Assembly (NCBI GenBank): GCA_964059195.1
Contig: CAXKWD010000004.1
Coordinates: forward strand, 118,888,043-118,952,042
Source of the DNA: Ectobius pallidus
Lineage: Eukaryota > Arthropoda > Insecta > Blattodea > Ectobiidae
DNA: 64,000 nt
Direction: 5' to 3'
Within the stretch, counting starts at the first letter, position 1, and the number at the start of each line of letters is the position of its first letter. Made by a program: the position numbers and the translations under genes. The notes under the pieces are model-generated. The model had not been told where the DNA came from. It saw only the letters and a list, made by a program, of their open reading frames with translations, and searched no databases. This document shows, one piece after another, positions 34,589-46,085 of the stretch.

Positions 34589-37500
34589 ATGGGTGACAAC
34601 TTCATAAACCAATTAAGTAATAGTTATAATTTTAAAAATGTAAAAACTGCTGTCTTTGAGGACCTCGACTACTGTAATAATTTCATCCGATCCAAGCAGC
34701 ATGATTTTAAATTAATTCATTTAAATATACGCAGCTTAAATAAACACTACCTGGAACTCTGTACATTACTGCAAAGTTTCTCATTGGATTTTGATATCAT
34801 TGTTAAAGAGTCCTGGTTGAATCATGACACTGGATACAAATTACCTGGATATAAAAAAAACTACAAAAATTAATAAATATAGTAAATGCGATGGCTTCGT
34901 TGTTTATGTAAAAAATTATTTAAATGTGACAGTAGAAGAAAAAATGGTCATCGACGAATGCAATTCAATTCATCTCAAAATTAATTATGAAAATAATCTA
35001 CTTATGTTAACAGCAATTTACAGATCTCCAAATTGTTGCAAAAATACCTTTCTCGATAGCTTAGAATAATTATTACGCAATATTAAAGAATGTAAGAAAC
35101 ATGTCATTGTTGGAGACATTAATATACAGATTCTAGAAGAAAATATCGACTTGTTTGGAAGTAGGTATACAAATATTTTACATGAATATGGTTTCGAAAA
35201 GTATTTAAATTCCATTACTAGACCTGCATCTAATTCTTGTCTAGATCACATATTTTACAAAGATGAATGTAATGGTAGTTTTCAACCCGGAATTTATAAA
35301 AGCTCAATTACTTATCATTATGCAATTTTCGCCTTGTTCCAAATTAATTATTCACCTACCGGCATAAATGTAAGTTCTTCCAAACAAAATTGTGAATCTG
35401 ATATATATACGCAAAAGCTTGTAAATTATAACAAATTAATCTATGAATTAGAAAAAGAAACATGGGTAAATGTATTGGACTGTAATATTGCTAACAATAG
35501 TTTTCGAATATTCCATGATTTGCTGCAAAATTATCTAAACAAATGCTCATATACTGACAATAAAAAAGTTCCTTGCAAACTAAAGAAAATCAAGCCATGG
35601 ATCACGAGAGGAATAATTTTGTCTATTCGGACAAGGGACAATTTGGCAAATAAAGTTAGGAGAAACCCTACAAACGAAAATCTAATATTATACTACAAGA
35701 GATACAGAAATATATTAACAAAAGCTGTACGAGCCATGAAAGTTACTTATTACAAAAATAAATTTGAAATACATAAAAATAACGCTAGAAAATTCTGGTC
35801 CACTGTCAATGAAGCTACCGATACTAATTCAAATAATAAAATCCCAATCTTAGAAATCATAAATGAAAAAGGACAAAAAATTAAGCAAAGTGACCAAATT
35901 GCAAATGAATTTAACTCCTTTTTTTCGAAAATAGGAAAAAGAATCACTTCAAATATTAAGTTAGCACCAAACAGTATCCCTAAATATAAAAAATGTATAC
36001 CACAACCTGCTCAGCTTTCGTCAATGTTTCTTCTCCCTGTAACCCAAGATGAAATAAATAAAATGATAATCTCACTAAAAAATAACGTTGCCCCTGGTAC
36101 GGACGGAATAACAAACAACACCTTGAAAACAATTTCTAAATGCATATCGAAGCCCCTCGAACATATTTTTAATCTTTGCTTATCACAAGGAACTTTCCCA
36201 GATGATCTTAAAAAAGCTGTCGTAGTACCTATATACAAATCCGGAGAAAAGCATAGTTTAAATAACTGTAGACCTATATCCTTACTCCCTAGCCTATCGA
36301 AACTGTTAGAAAAATGTATAAAAAATAGACTGGTGGACTTCTTAAATAAAAATAATATATTAAATTCAAATCAATTCTGTTTTCGAAATAACTTGAGCAC
36401 AGATGATGCCATAATTAATGTTACAGGAAATGTTATCGAAGAATTAGATGCGGGAAATAAAAGTCTAGGTATTTTTTTGGATTTGCAAAAGGCTTTTGAC
36501 ACTGTAAACCACAAGATACTTATAGAAAAATTAGAGCAAAGTGGAGTAAGAGGTACTGCACTAAATTTATTTCGGTCTTATTTACATAATAGAACGCAAA
36601 TAACCAAAATTAAGGATCAGTTTAGTGATATCAGAGATGTGGATACCGGTGTGCCACAAGGAACAATTTTGGGTCCAATTCTTTTCATTATTTACATAAA
36701 TGAGTTGCTGCATTTGGACTTAAATAATTTCCATGGCCGTCTTTACTCTTATGCCGATGATACCGTATTGCTATTTTCCGCTCCAACTTGGCAGGATACT
36801 TACAAATGGGCTAATAAGGGATTAAGAGTAGTTAAAAGTTGGCTTGACTGTAATAGGTTAGTATTAAATATAGATAAAACAAACAGTGTTCCATTCTCAT
36901 TAACAACTGCTGGTACTCCACAATTAAAAATGGATCAAAACTTGTGCGTAAGACTACATGATATCAACTGTGAATCTGATTCATGTACCTGCCAGGCTGT
37001 GAAGGAGACAAATCAGGTCAAATACCTTGGTATTATTATAGATCGTCATCTGAAATTCGACAAACACATCACATATTTATGTACCAGATTAAGAAAAACA
37101 TTATACAAATTTGTCTGTCTAAAACAATATTTACCGACTGAAGTCTTAAAAACAGTCTACTTAGCTCTAATACAATCTGTCCTCCAATATGGTATCATTG
37201 GCTGGGGGGGGGGGGAAGTGGCACTTCTGTAGTGACTTCTTTGATTCTAATACAGAAGAGAATTATAAAAATTTGTTTAAAAAAGCCTATAGAATATCCA
37301 ACAGAATTGATATTTTCTGAATTTAATGTGATGACTGTAGAAAAAATTTATAAGGTCACACTTTTAAAATACTTTCAAAAATACCGCAACGTACATGTAT
37401 CGGATCCTCATAACTACAATACTAGAAGAAATAAAACATTTCCTTTAATAGAACCAAAATACTTCACCTCTTCTGGCTCTAAACATTGCATTTATTATGG

Positions 37501-37597
37501 TCCAAGACTCTATAACTCTATAATTAGGTCACATCCAGAAATAGTACCTATGAACAACAACAAATTCAATAAGTTTATCAAAAATCTTATTTCATAG
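34589..37597 (+). pseudogene. LINE ORF2: endonuclease plus reverse transcriptase, three lesions
   Basis: The first piece (34589-34873) has LIHLNIRSLNKHYLEL and the ESWL box of APE-type endonucleases. The second (34824-35069) has YRSPN near its end, and the same frame resumes after one stop with VGDINIQI and SCLDHIF. The long open piece (35151-37232, 693 codons) carries the RT: PGTDGI (about 36098), NCRPISLLPSLSKLLEK, FLDLQKAFDTVNH (catalytic Asp about residue 444), GVPQGTILGPILF and YADDT (residues 534-538), then KYLGIIID and LIQSVLQYGI. After the G-run frameshift a 121-codon piece (37232-37597) supplies the end (IQKRIIKICLKKP ... NLIS). The motifs are intact, so the decay is recent. Confidence 0.92.
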
Positions 37598-37813
37598 TTC
37601 AAAAGTTACTTCACTCTGTACTTAGTAGACAATTAAGGAACGATTTTATTTGTAATAACTCAGGGTTTCAATTTTTGTTCTTACTACTTTTCCTTTTTTC
37701 TTTTTACTTTTCTGTTCTTTCTTTATTATTATTATTTTTTAGGTTTTGATTTAATTATATTTTCTTTATGTATTTTGTAATTTGTATTTTGTAATGTAAA
37801 TGGCTGAACTGTG

Positions 37814-37842
37814 CCCGAGCACGAGCGCATGCTCATTCGGGT
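37814..37842 (+). other. LINE 3' UTR hairpin
   Basis: CCCGAGCA at the left pairs with TGCTCATTCGGG at the right around ACGAGCGCA. Its place just before the repeat tail suggests an RT recognition structure, as known for 3' ends of some LINEs. Function is inference. Confidence 0.5.
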
Positions 37843-37955
37843 GGTCTTGTTTTGTTTTGTATAAATATTTTGTATAAATATAAATATAAATATAGTCAAA
37901 TTATTATTTTTTAATGAATCTGATAGAAATTACATTACAATAACAACCAATATAA

Positions 37956-38052
37956 CTTGCACCACGTTAGGAATGTAACTTCTTTAAGGCATAATATTGG
38001 ATGAGAATGATATCTGTTATAACCTGAGGGAAAGACACCTCAATGAACATAT
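37956..38052 (+). repeat. 97-bp direct repeat, left copy
   Basis: CTTGCACCACGTTAGGAATG through CTCAATGAACATAT recurs at 38692-38788 with one difference noticed. Sequence diverges at both borders. Confidence 0.93.
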
Positions 38053-38691
38053 GGTCACGTACGCATTTAACCTACTGCAACCGCGCAGACAAGGCAACTG
38101 TCCCGACAAGAACAGGAGATCATGACACTAATAATGGTACTTTATTTTTAAAAAGTGTTGCCAAAACATACGCCGATAGTATTTGTACTTTTTTCCTCCC
38201 TGCGTTTATGACTGAACGATTAAGAGTAGATTTTTATTTTGCCGGAGCGCCTTTCCTGTCTAGAGGTTATTTCTCAACCGCTTTAATGAAACATGTAAAG
38301 TGAGGTCTCTCCCTAGCTGACAATATGCCCTAAGCGTTGAAGCAGAAATAATTGAAGCTCTGTCTCACAGCATCTCAGTTGGCGGCGGCACTCAGAAATA
38401 ATAAATTAGCGAATTCCTTGAGCTATATAGCAGTTGGGATATCCGTCTCTTAATCCTTCCCCTCCTCTACTTCAGGATAATAATAATTGTTCTTCTGGCC
38501 TAGTTTCATGAAGCCCACAGCCCGAAACCACAGAATTCTGTCTGCTGACTTGAGATTGTTCACTACTATATCGGTAACTTCTTATGATACTTCCGGTGTT
38601 AATAATTATTTATTAAATAGGCATTTTGGATAGATAAAACATTATTTCGTCTTAGTAGGAAGAGGTGTCAAAATGATAATCTTTTCATCCC

Positions 38692-38788
38692 CTTGCACCA
38701 CGTTAGGAATTTAACTTCTTTAAGGCATAATATTGGATGAGAATGATATCTGTTATAACCTGAGGGAAAGACACCTCAATGAACATAT
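38692..38788 (+). repeat. 97-bp direct repeat, right copy
   Basis: Partner of 37956-38052, 736 bp downstream. A 68-codon ORF (38733-38939) starts in the repeat and runs past it (YLYFRQDKRRRQIEREERRT); it is unrecognised. The 640 bp between the copies has no identified gene. Confidence 0.93.
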
Positions 38789-38939
38789 TAAAACTTTGCC
38801 TCGAGGCTCGAGAATTGGAAGCTGTATATCTAATTGTGTTGGGCCACCAGAAGTAGAAGATCGTAGGTATTTATATTTTAGGCAGGACAAGAGGAGACGG
38901 CAAATCGAGCGTGAAGAAAGAAGAACAATAAGATATTAA

Positions 38940-40970
38940 CAGACGAGACATCTTTAACATTGAAGCTATATTTTGGAATATATATAGAAATAAATAAATT
39001 TAAATATGACTCAAAATGCACTGTAGTTAAATTTCAACACCATATATACAATTATAATTTCAAGCGGTAAAATATATTTATAAACATATGTATAGCCAAT
39101 AAATCAGAAATATGATTATCAACTCACAATTTAGCATAATATAGAGAAACTTCATACAGTCCATTCAATTTCCATATAAAAATATATATGTCAAGTTTTC
39201 AAGTCAAGAACAAGTGCAGCTGAATAATTATAATGAAATACAAAAGAGGTAATATTCTTAAAGGAGCATCTGGCTAGTTAAAGGTCAATTTCACTTAGGT
39301 AATTAAGCAATGAATCGAATTATACTGAAACTGTGAAATCAGCAAGATCAAGTATGTGCATAAACTTTAGAAAATACTGGAAAGATCAAACAGTAACTGA
39401 GTGCTAAGAACGTTCTGTACATTATATTTAAAACCAAATCAAAAGACTAAGTGAATTAATTATCTCTGCACACAACTTATAATGTGAAGCTATCGGCAGG
39501 AAATCTCATTACTAAATTTATTTACCACCTATTTATTTAAAGACAATTTCATATTAACCTCAGCTAAAAATATAAATAAGCGGTCTACAGTAAGCTAACC
39601 ACGAAACACGTCAGCAAATTTTATATAGAAAATACATTCATTTATAGGATACAAACTATATAATATCCACGGCAATGATGACTAAAAGAGAAAAATATAC
39701 CACCAGAAAAAGGAGCTGAAAGAAATACTACGAAAAAGAAGCTCACATTACATTTTAATAGAAAGCGCGACAGGAGTAAACAACAATACGGGAAATTCAT
39801 CATATAAAAACAAACCCAAGCAGCAATAGTAACTACGCGCAGTGAGGAATGTAAACATAACCACACGCAGACTAAATTAACTCGCGCAGACAACACAGAG
39901 AGACAAATCGTTGAACCATAATACAAGATGCTCAAAACTAGATAATGTAATATTCAATAGGTTAATTATGATTTAGAATAAACTGCCAAAAATGTGCTCA
40001 GAACTAGAAATACCAAATATGCTAGCACTATAATAATCACGAAAATCACAGACAAATAACCCTTAAGAACAATAATGAACCACAAATGACTGAAATTGCA
40101 AAAAAGGTATCTTAAATGAATAATATTAAAGCATTGAGATATCCACTAGACTATATGCCAAAGTAGGCAGCGCTCATTTTAATATTATTTTACCCTTACC
40201 ATAAAATGACAATTATTATTAATTTAACTTCAATACATCACGGAGAAAATAAATAGCCTATGTGAAGAAGCAAATAAATAGGTGTAATATCTAAGGAATT
40301 TAAAATAATCAGGGAATGCTAGAATAACATTTGCGGACAGATCAAAGCTTATCACGCTACAACTGGTCATCTTTCCAATGGTATTTTATTTATCATTAAT
40401 AAGGCACGAGATAGGGAGATTGAATGGACATTTTCAATAACATAACATCAAATACAGTTAACCATAGCTGTCAGCTTGCCAATAGAAGAGTAACCTGACA
40501 GAAAAACCTGCATATGATATTACGCGAGTGGCACGAATCCACGCATATTAACATGACTGGATCTGAAGATATATTAAATCACGAACTGAAATACAATCTA
40601 TGTTCCATGTGAGAAGCACTAAGAATTTAAATTTAACCAGGATTTACATAATTCAGCTAAATCCAATTTAAAGTATTAATATGACGAAGCAGAAATTATA
40701 CTTAATCTCACATGGTGAAGAAGAACTGCAATACTTAATTTTAATAGATGAAGTGCATTACTCACCAAAGTCGTCCCCCAGGGAAGACTTCCAAGAAAGC
40801 TTTAGTAACTACATTTTTGATATCCAATAACACACTGTCGAGCAGCGGAAGAACGACTCTTTAGGAAAACAACGGACTCTATACCGGCGCAAGCGCAGAA
40901 ACTGTTTTATCAGACTAGAATTTTCTAGACACGAGAAAAGCTGTAACATGCGCAGAGCGCACCCGTTACA
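38940..40970. repeat. A-rich block, possible solitary LTR
   Basis: Long A-rich sequence without coding whose right end ...CACCCGTTACA resembles the right end of the large LTR-like repeat (...CCACGTTACA at 8277). On the minus strand both read TGTAAC at the start and, about 190-210 bp in, a GTGAGT-like donor sequence. The left end is undetermined and no target duplication was found. A 97-codon minus-strand ORF (39642-39935) is probably incidental. Confidence 0.25.
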
Positions 40971-41214
40971 CCCTGTCTAAGTTTTATTTAACTTACTAAT
41001 TCGGTTTCGCACTATTAGGTGCCCACAAAATTGAGTTAGGCGATTTTTAGGCGATTTTTAACTTCCAGCTGGGTTTATTTGAGCCTAATACTCTAGTATT
41101 AACAATGTTATAAAATATAGAATAATAATTTTAAATTTTGAAGCTTTAGTAAAATGCTCGGAATGCGTAATACAAATCTTATTTTTTAAAAATAATAATA
41201 AATTTCTTTTTGGA
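40971..41214. other. No recognisable feature
   Basis: Includes a small GGCGATTTTTA duplication near 41038-41060. Confidence 0.4.
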
Positions 41215-42130
41215 AGACACGTTGAAGTGGGTCTCTTTATGTATAAATGGTGTCTCATAAGTAATATCGATTTTCAACCAAAATTTTACTTGAAATGCGT
41301 TTTTGGAGGAAATTATTCTAATCTTAAAAGTAAAGACAATTTGATTCTATAGTCTTGAGCCACCATTCAGCGATGTTTGCTATCACGCAATCTACTAGTT
41401 TCTGGTTCTTTTATGCAAAGAATTCGTTGATACCCATTTCAACTGCTTCAATGTTTCCAAAATTTCTTCCACATAGGAAATGGACCATGGATCAAAACAG
41501 TTGGTAATCTGATAGTGCAAGATCAGGGCTATATGCTGGATGTGGGAGCAGTTCGATTTCTCCCAATTCCTGGATTTGGTCCATTGTTCCTTGAGCAGTA
41601 TGTAGTCTCGTATTATCCTGCTGCAAGAAAAGTCTGTTTCTATTAACTAATGCCGGCCGGGAACCTAGGTCTCAAAACTTCATGAACTTGTTCCAGTTAT
41701 TCGGAATAAAGATACGAATCGTCTGCACGTCCGTTTGGAACAAATTCCTAGTGAATCACACCTTCAAAATTCCGCCAGGCACATATTATTTTGGGGCCGA
41801 TACGATTTCCTTTAACGTAAACGTTTGCAGGCTATCGGGAATGAAGCTACCATTTCGAGGTGTTAGTATTGGAGTAATATACGAATATTTCATCACATGT
41901 GAGAATTCTTCTAAAAACTACTATCCCTGGGATTAGTGATAAGATAGCGACAGATATCCACTCTACGTTGAGCCTGAGCAGGTGTCAATTCATGTGGTAC
42001 AAATTTACAGCAATTTAGGTGTATCAACCTGGCAATTTATGGTATCTTTTGAAGCATCAAGTTCTTCTGACAACCTCAGAGTGCTTGTTTGTGGATTTTC
42101 TTCAAAAACTCGGCGTGTATTCTCAATATT
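41215..42130 (-). pseudogene. Mariner transposase pseudogene (minus strand)
   Basis: From about 42125 leftward the minus strand reads ENPQTSTLRLSEELDASKDT, the second helix-turn-helix of mariner transposases. Decayed catalytic sequence (near 41900: FSHVMKYSY, family motif TGDEKW) and LFLQQDNTRLHTAQG with the second catalytic Asp (near 41615) come next. HPAYSPDLALSDYQLF, containing the third catalytic Asp, follows (about 41560-41510), then degenerate C-terminal residues to about 41215. Many stops. Plus-strand ORFs here (41682-41936 and the start of 41982-42647) are antisense shadows. Confidence 0.85.
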
Positions 42131-42868
42131 GACATGGGAACACCACATCTCTGCTGTATGTACTAGACTGTCTAGAGTAATTTTTCTGTTAAAACAGCTC
42201 AGAAGTGTAGTTCCTAAGGAATTATTGAAAAACGCATATTACTATTTCTTCAATAGTATTATGTCATATGGTATCCTCATATGGGGGAACAGCTCCAGCG
42301 TCTCCAAAATCTTGATAGTACAAAAAAAGGCCATCCGTACCTTAGCGGGAAAGGGACAGGATGCACACTGCAGACCCCTGTTCATAAGTGAAAAGATATT
42401 GACGGTTATAAATCTGTACATATACCAGTCTTTGATTTACGTAAAACGCAACATAAATTCAATGCAGTTCAGATCCGATATCCATCAGTACCCAACCAGG
42501 AACAATTTTCGTATCAACACGCCAAACGTTAGACTGGCCAAGAGCAAAAAATGGTTTCAGATTGCGGCAATGGACATGTTCAATTGTTTGCCTCGTGAAG
42601 CTCACAATAGTAGTTATAGTAGATTGAATTGTGTGTTACGCCGCTGACTGACTGATAACCCTTTTTATAGAATTGAAGAATACTATATGTCAGTAATAAA
42701 TAGGCCTGTAACTTTCTGATGCTCAGACAAGTGTAGGTTTACATGTGTAGATATAGGCCTAGTATATTATTGTAGCATTCTGTATTGACAATGTCTATAG
42801 CACCACTGGATGTTTATGACTGTAAATATATTTAATTGAATTGAATTGAATTGAATATTCTACAATAT
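42119..42868 (+). mobile_element. 5'-truncated Jockey-like LINE with ATTGA tail
   Basis: The insert from about 42131 to 42855 is flanked by TATTCTCAATAT (42119-42130) and TATTCTACAATAT (42856-42868), a target duplication with one indel. It ends in the tandem tail AATTGAATTGAATTGAATTG (42833-42855). It inserted in or at the edge of the mariner pseudogene. Confidence 0.8.
42131..42646 (+). pseudogene. LINE reverse transcriptase C-terminal region
   Basis: Open to the stop at 42645. Residues read WEHHISAVCTRLSRVIFLLK, then SIMSYGILIWGNSS, ILIVQKKAIRTLAGKG, and near the end ARSKKWF..AMDMFNCLP-like sequence. These are the blocks following the RT domain in Jockey/CR1-type ORF2. The upstream part of the same open frame (41982-42130) is mariner antisense sequence, so the apparent 221-codon ORF is a chimera created by insertion. 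Confidence 0.85.
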
Positions 42869-42894
42869 AAACTTAACTAAAAACCCGTCATTAC

Positions 42895-44752
42895 TAGGGC
42901 ACGGAAGTTAATGAAACGTCATCTTTTTCTGAGACATCACTGACAAGGCAGGATGTACTGTAAATTCGTCTCGCCTCAAAATAAACAAAACAAAAACCTA
43001 CTTTTATTTAACATTTCTTTGAATTTGTCGGCATTTTATTCTCTACTGGTCATTTTTTTAGGAAATGTTCATTCTTCCATTGCATTTTTTCCATATTTCG
43101 TCTTCAGAATGGACTTTTCCAACATTTCAGACAAAGCGTTCTCGTAATTCCTTACCGCCAAACAGTTAAATGCGTATTGATTTGGCATCTTTATCGTCAG
43201 ACAAAGAAGTACAACATTCATTAATAAATATAGTAAACATATCAATAATAAAAGAAAACACATTAACAAAAGTGGTAATACAAAGTACTTAAATATTAAC
43301 TTTTGTTTATTATTATTTATTATTATCGTGCATAATTAAATACATAATCTATAATCTATATTAATAAAAAGAAGTGTCTGTCTTCCTTCTGTCTGTCTGT
43401 CATGTCTTTCCGCGATGCCCAGCAAAATCTACTCAACGCAGAGATCTGAAATTTTAAACATAGGTGGACTGAAGGGTCGGAAAATGCACCTCGAAGCCGG
43501 AATTTTAATTTTCGCTTTCGTTCGTGAGTTATGAGTGAAAAACGGGCAGAAAACGTGCATTTTTTGCGTTTTCGAAGCATCGGTTTTGAGTAATACATTT
43601 CAATGTCAAATCAAATACAGTAGGCTTTGGCTATTTTCTCATACCTTGGACATAAAACCATCGCGATCATTTGAATGTTGTAAGCTCACGCTGGTCGATT
43701 CATTTGTTTATAATGTCAAGGCACGCAGACATATGAAATTTTCAACCTACACCGAAGAGGGATAATCAATATAGACCTAAATATGGTCAAACGTTGTTCA
43801 ATTTGGATGAAACTCACTATACAGGGGTTTTCTGGGCCAAGGAACTCGAATCTGAGGTCGCTTTTACCAGGCGACGCTATTTAATCGTGGTATGTAATTC
43901 ACGTGATTTAGGTGTTAATACATATAATGATTTAACTAATACGCTCTTAATTTTTAATTTGTGAAATAATTATCGCGGGCGATCGCTTGATTTTGTAAGT
44001 CCATCCTGGACGATTCATTTGTTTAGAATGTCTAGGCCCGTAGACATATGACATTTTCAAGCTACAGTCCTACACGGAAGAGGGATAATCAATATAGGCC
44101 TAAATATGGTCAAACATTGTTCGATTTGGACGAAACTCACTATACAGGGGTTTTCTGGGCCAAGGAACTCGAATCTGAGGTCGCTTTTACCAGGCGACGC
44201 TATTTAATCATGGTATGTAGTCCACGTGATTTAGGTGTTAATAAATATAATGATTTAACTATTATGCTCGTAATTTTTAATTTCTGAAATAATTATCGCG
44301 GGCGATCGCTTGATTTTGTAAGTCCATCCTGGACGATTCATTTGTTTAGAATATCAAGGCCCGCAGACATATGAAATTTTCAACCTACACGAAAGAGGAA
44401 TAATCAATATAGGCCTAAATATGGTTAAACATTGTTCGATTTGGACGAAACCCACGATACGTGGGTTTTCTGGACCAAGGAACTCGAATCTGAGGTCGCC
44501 TTTACCAGGTGACGCTATCTAATCGTGATATGTAGTCCACGTGATTTAGGTGTTAATAAATATAATGATTTAACTATTAGACCTATGCTCTTAATTTTTA
44601 ATTTTTAAAATAATTATCGCGGGCGAAGCCGCGGGCACATGCTAGTTAGAAATATTATGTCATTTTTAAATTTTTCATGTATTTCCATAAATTTAAGGTC
44701 ATTTTATAGGTAATTTTTCAGGCCTTTTTAGGTCATCAACTTCCGAGCCCTA
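42895..44752. mobile_element. hAT-like element interrupted by a Helitron
   Basis: Ends TAGGGCACGGAAGTTAATGA (42895) and TCATCAACTTCCGAGCCCTA (ending 44752) are inverted repeats. The 8-bp flanks GTCATTAC (42887-42894) and GTCAATAC (44753-44760) differ by one base. Excluding the Helitron it is about 570 bp and non-coding. The TAGGG/TAGAG..CGG termini resemble those at 14341 and 63349, suggesting one family. Confidence 0.85.
43355..44645 (+). mobile_element. Non-autonomous Helitron C, complete
   Basis: Begins TCTATATTAATAAAAAG after an A and ends with the GC hairpin (GCGGGCGAAGCCGCGGGC) plus CATGCTAG (44638-44645) before a T. This matches Helitron rules: TC start, hairpin, CTAG end, A|T target, no duplication. 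The interior contains three tandem units starting near 43665, 43981 and 44304 (periods 316 and 323), each with GATCRYTTGA, GTTCGATTTGGACGAAACYC and the CGAATCTGAGGTCG block. No Rep/Hel gene. The ORFs at 43356-44287 follow the repeats. Confidence 0.92.
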
Positions 44753-44760
44753 GTCAATAC

Positions 44761-46020
44761 TTATGAGATAACCTATAAAATATGGTATAGGATTCTTACG
44801 TGTTCCTCATTCTTAGGATATAATATGAGTTAACTGCTAGAGGGAAGATTTTGTTAAATTTAGCTTCGATTCTTAGAGTGAACGGACTTTAGTCAAACTC
44901 ATACTGAGTTGTAGCATTAGCTCAAGTCTAGTCATAAAGTAAAAAATTGGATTGATTTATGGCTCTTAATGATAGCAGAAACTTCGACTATAATAGTATG
45001 AAATTCGGGAAGATGTCTTGCAATTCCCGTAATTTCTAGAACACCTATACAATTCATAAGATGTTCCGAAATTTTAGAAGATATGACAACACTGTGACGT
45101 ACTGACGTAGCTTGAGTATAATTTTACTATTAGATATTAAGATGCGAGTTATGTTTAATGTTCAAGCGAGCTAATTTTCACAAGGGCCGTAGGTTTAAGC
45201 CCCAAGATTATACGTTTTGTATAGTCCTGGAATAACAAATTGCAAATAAATTTTCATTTTGTATATAAGTTTTAATTTTAATGATTATGTTTCTAAGTCC
45301 GTTTTTAAAAAGTTACTATTATGTACTAAGTAAGGTGCATGCGGATGCTGGGAAAATGACAGTGAGGGACTAAGCGGGCAGTTGGCACATTGCATTGGAA
45401 TAGTTTTGAATTGCCTGTTTAACTTATGTATGTATTGACCTACATAATAACAAGAAATTGTTCATGATGATTTTCTGGTAAGTTTTCGCCATTTTAAATT
45501 CCATATCTAATTTTTCTTGTATTGTATTGGAACAAAGCAGAGGAAAATTTCCCTCTAATAGCATTAAAGTTTTCTATTCATTAGATGTGTGACATGAATG
45601 CGACATTGAATCTGCCGATTGTCTGCTGATTGTCTGTTGATTTCACCCAAAATAATAATAAACGGACATATTTTTCCCCATCATTTAAACCCCTAAACGG
45701 CTGGGGCTCAAAATAGAAAATTCGCCTACTTAGATACTACTTAGATATAGAACTACTAGTACTTAGATATAGAACCTTGGCACCAAAACTGAGATTTAAA
45801 TATTATAATTGTTATATTAATAATTTGCATGGGATTGGCTATAAATGTAAACTTAAGGGGCAGTAAACCCCGCTTATCGGAAAGCCAAGTTAACCGAACA
45901 TCAAAAACCTCAAGAAAGTCTAATTAATACAATTACATTTTACTATATAGTCCCAAATATTGTACACAATTATTAACAGGCGTTCAGTATTATCTCACTT
46001 ATTGTAATCTATAGGTAAAT
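44761..46020. other. No recognisable feature
   Basis: Unremarkable AT-rich sequence; no gene or repeat family recognised. Confidence 0.5.
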
Positions 46021-46023
46021 TTG

Positions 46024-46085
46024 TCCTAGGCTGGAATCGAACCCTGGGTTTCATCTGACGCCTAGACAACTAGGTTTGCACAGAA
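46024..46085 (-). other. tRNA-like relic
   Basis: On the minus strand: CTAGTTGTCTAGGCG (A-box-like) and GGGTTCGATTCC (B-box). A complete cloverleaf was not confirmed; probably a SINE head. Confidence 0.4.

Larger units (their letters stand above)
34589..37910 (+). mobile_element. Jockey/CR1-superfamily LINE, nearly full ORF2
   Basis: Contains endonuclease, reverse transcriptase and 3' UTR. No ORF1 is seen upstream, so it is probably 5'-truncated. The 3' UTR (37598-37910) holds a hairpin (CCCGAGCACGAGCG...TGCTCATTCGGG, 37814-37842) and ends in a TATAAA-type repeat tail (37860-37903). Three lesions inactivate it: a frameshift at an A run (about 34852-34860), a stop at 35067-35069, and a frameshift at a 12-G run (37204-37215). 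Confidence 0.9.
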
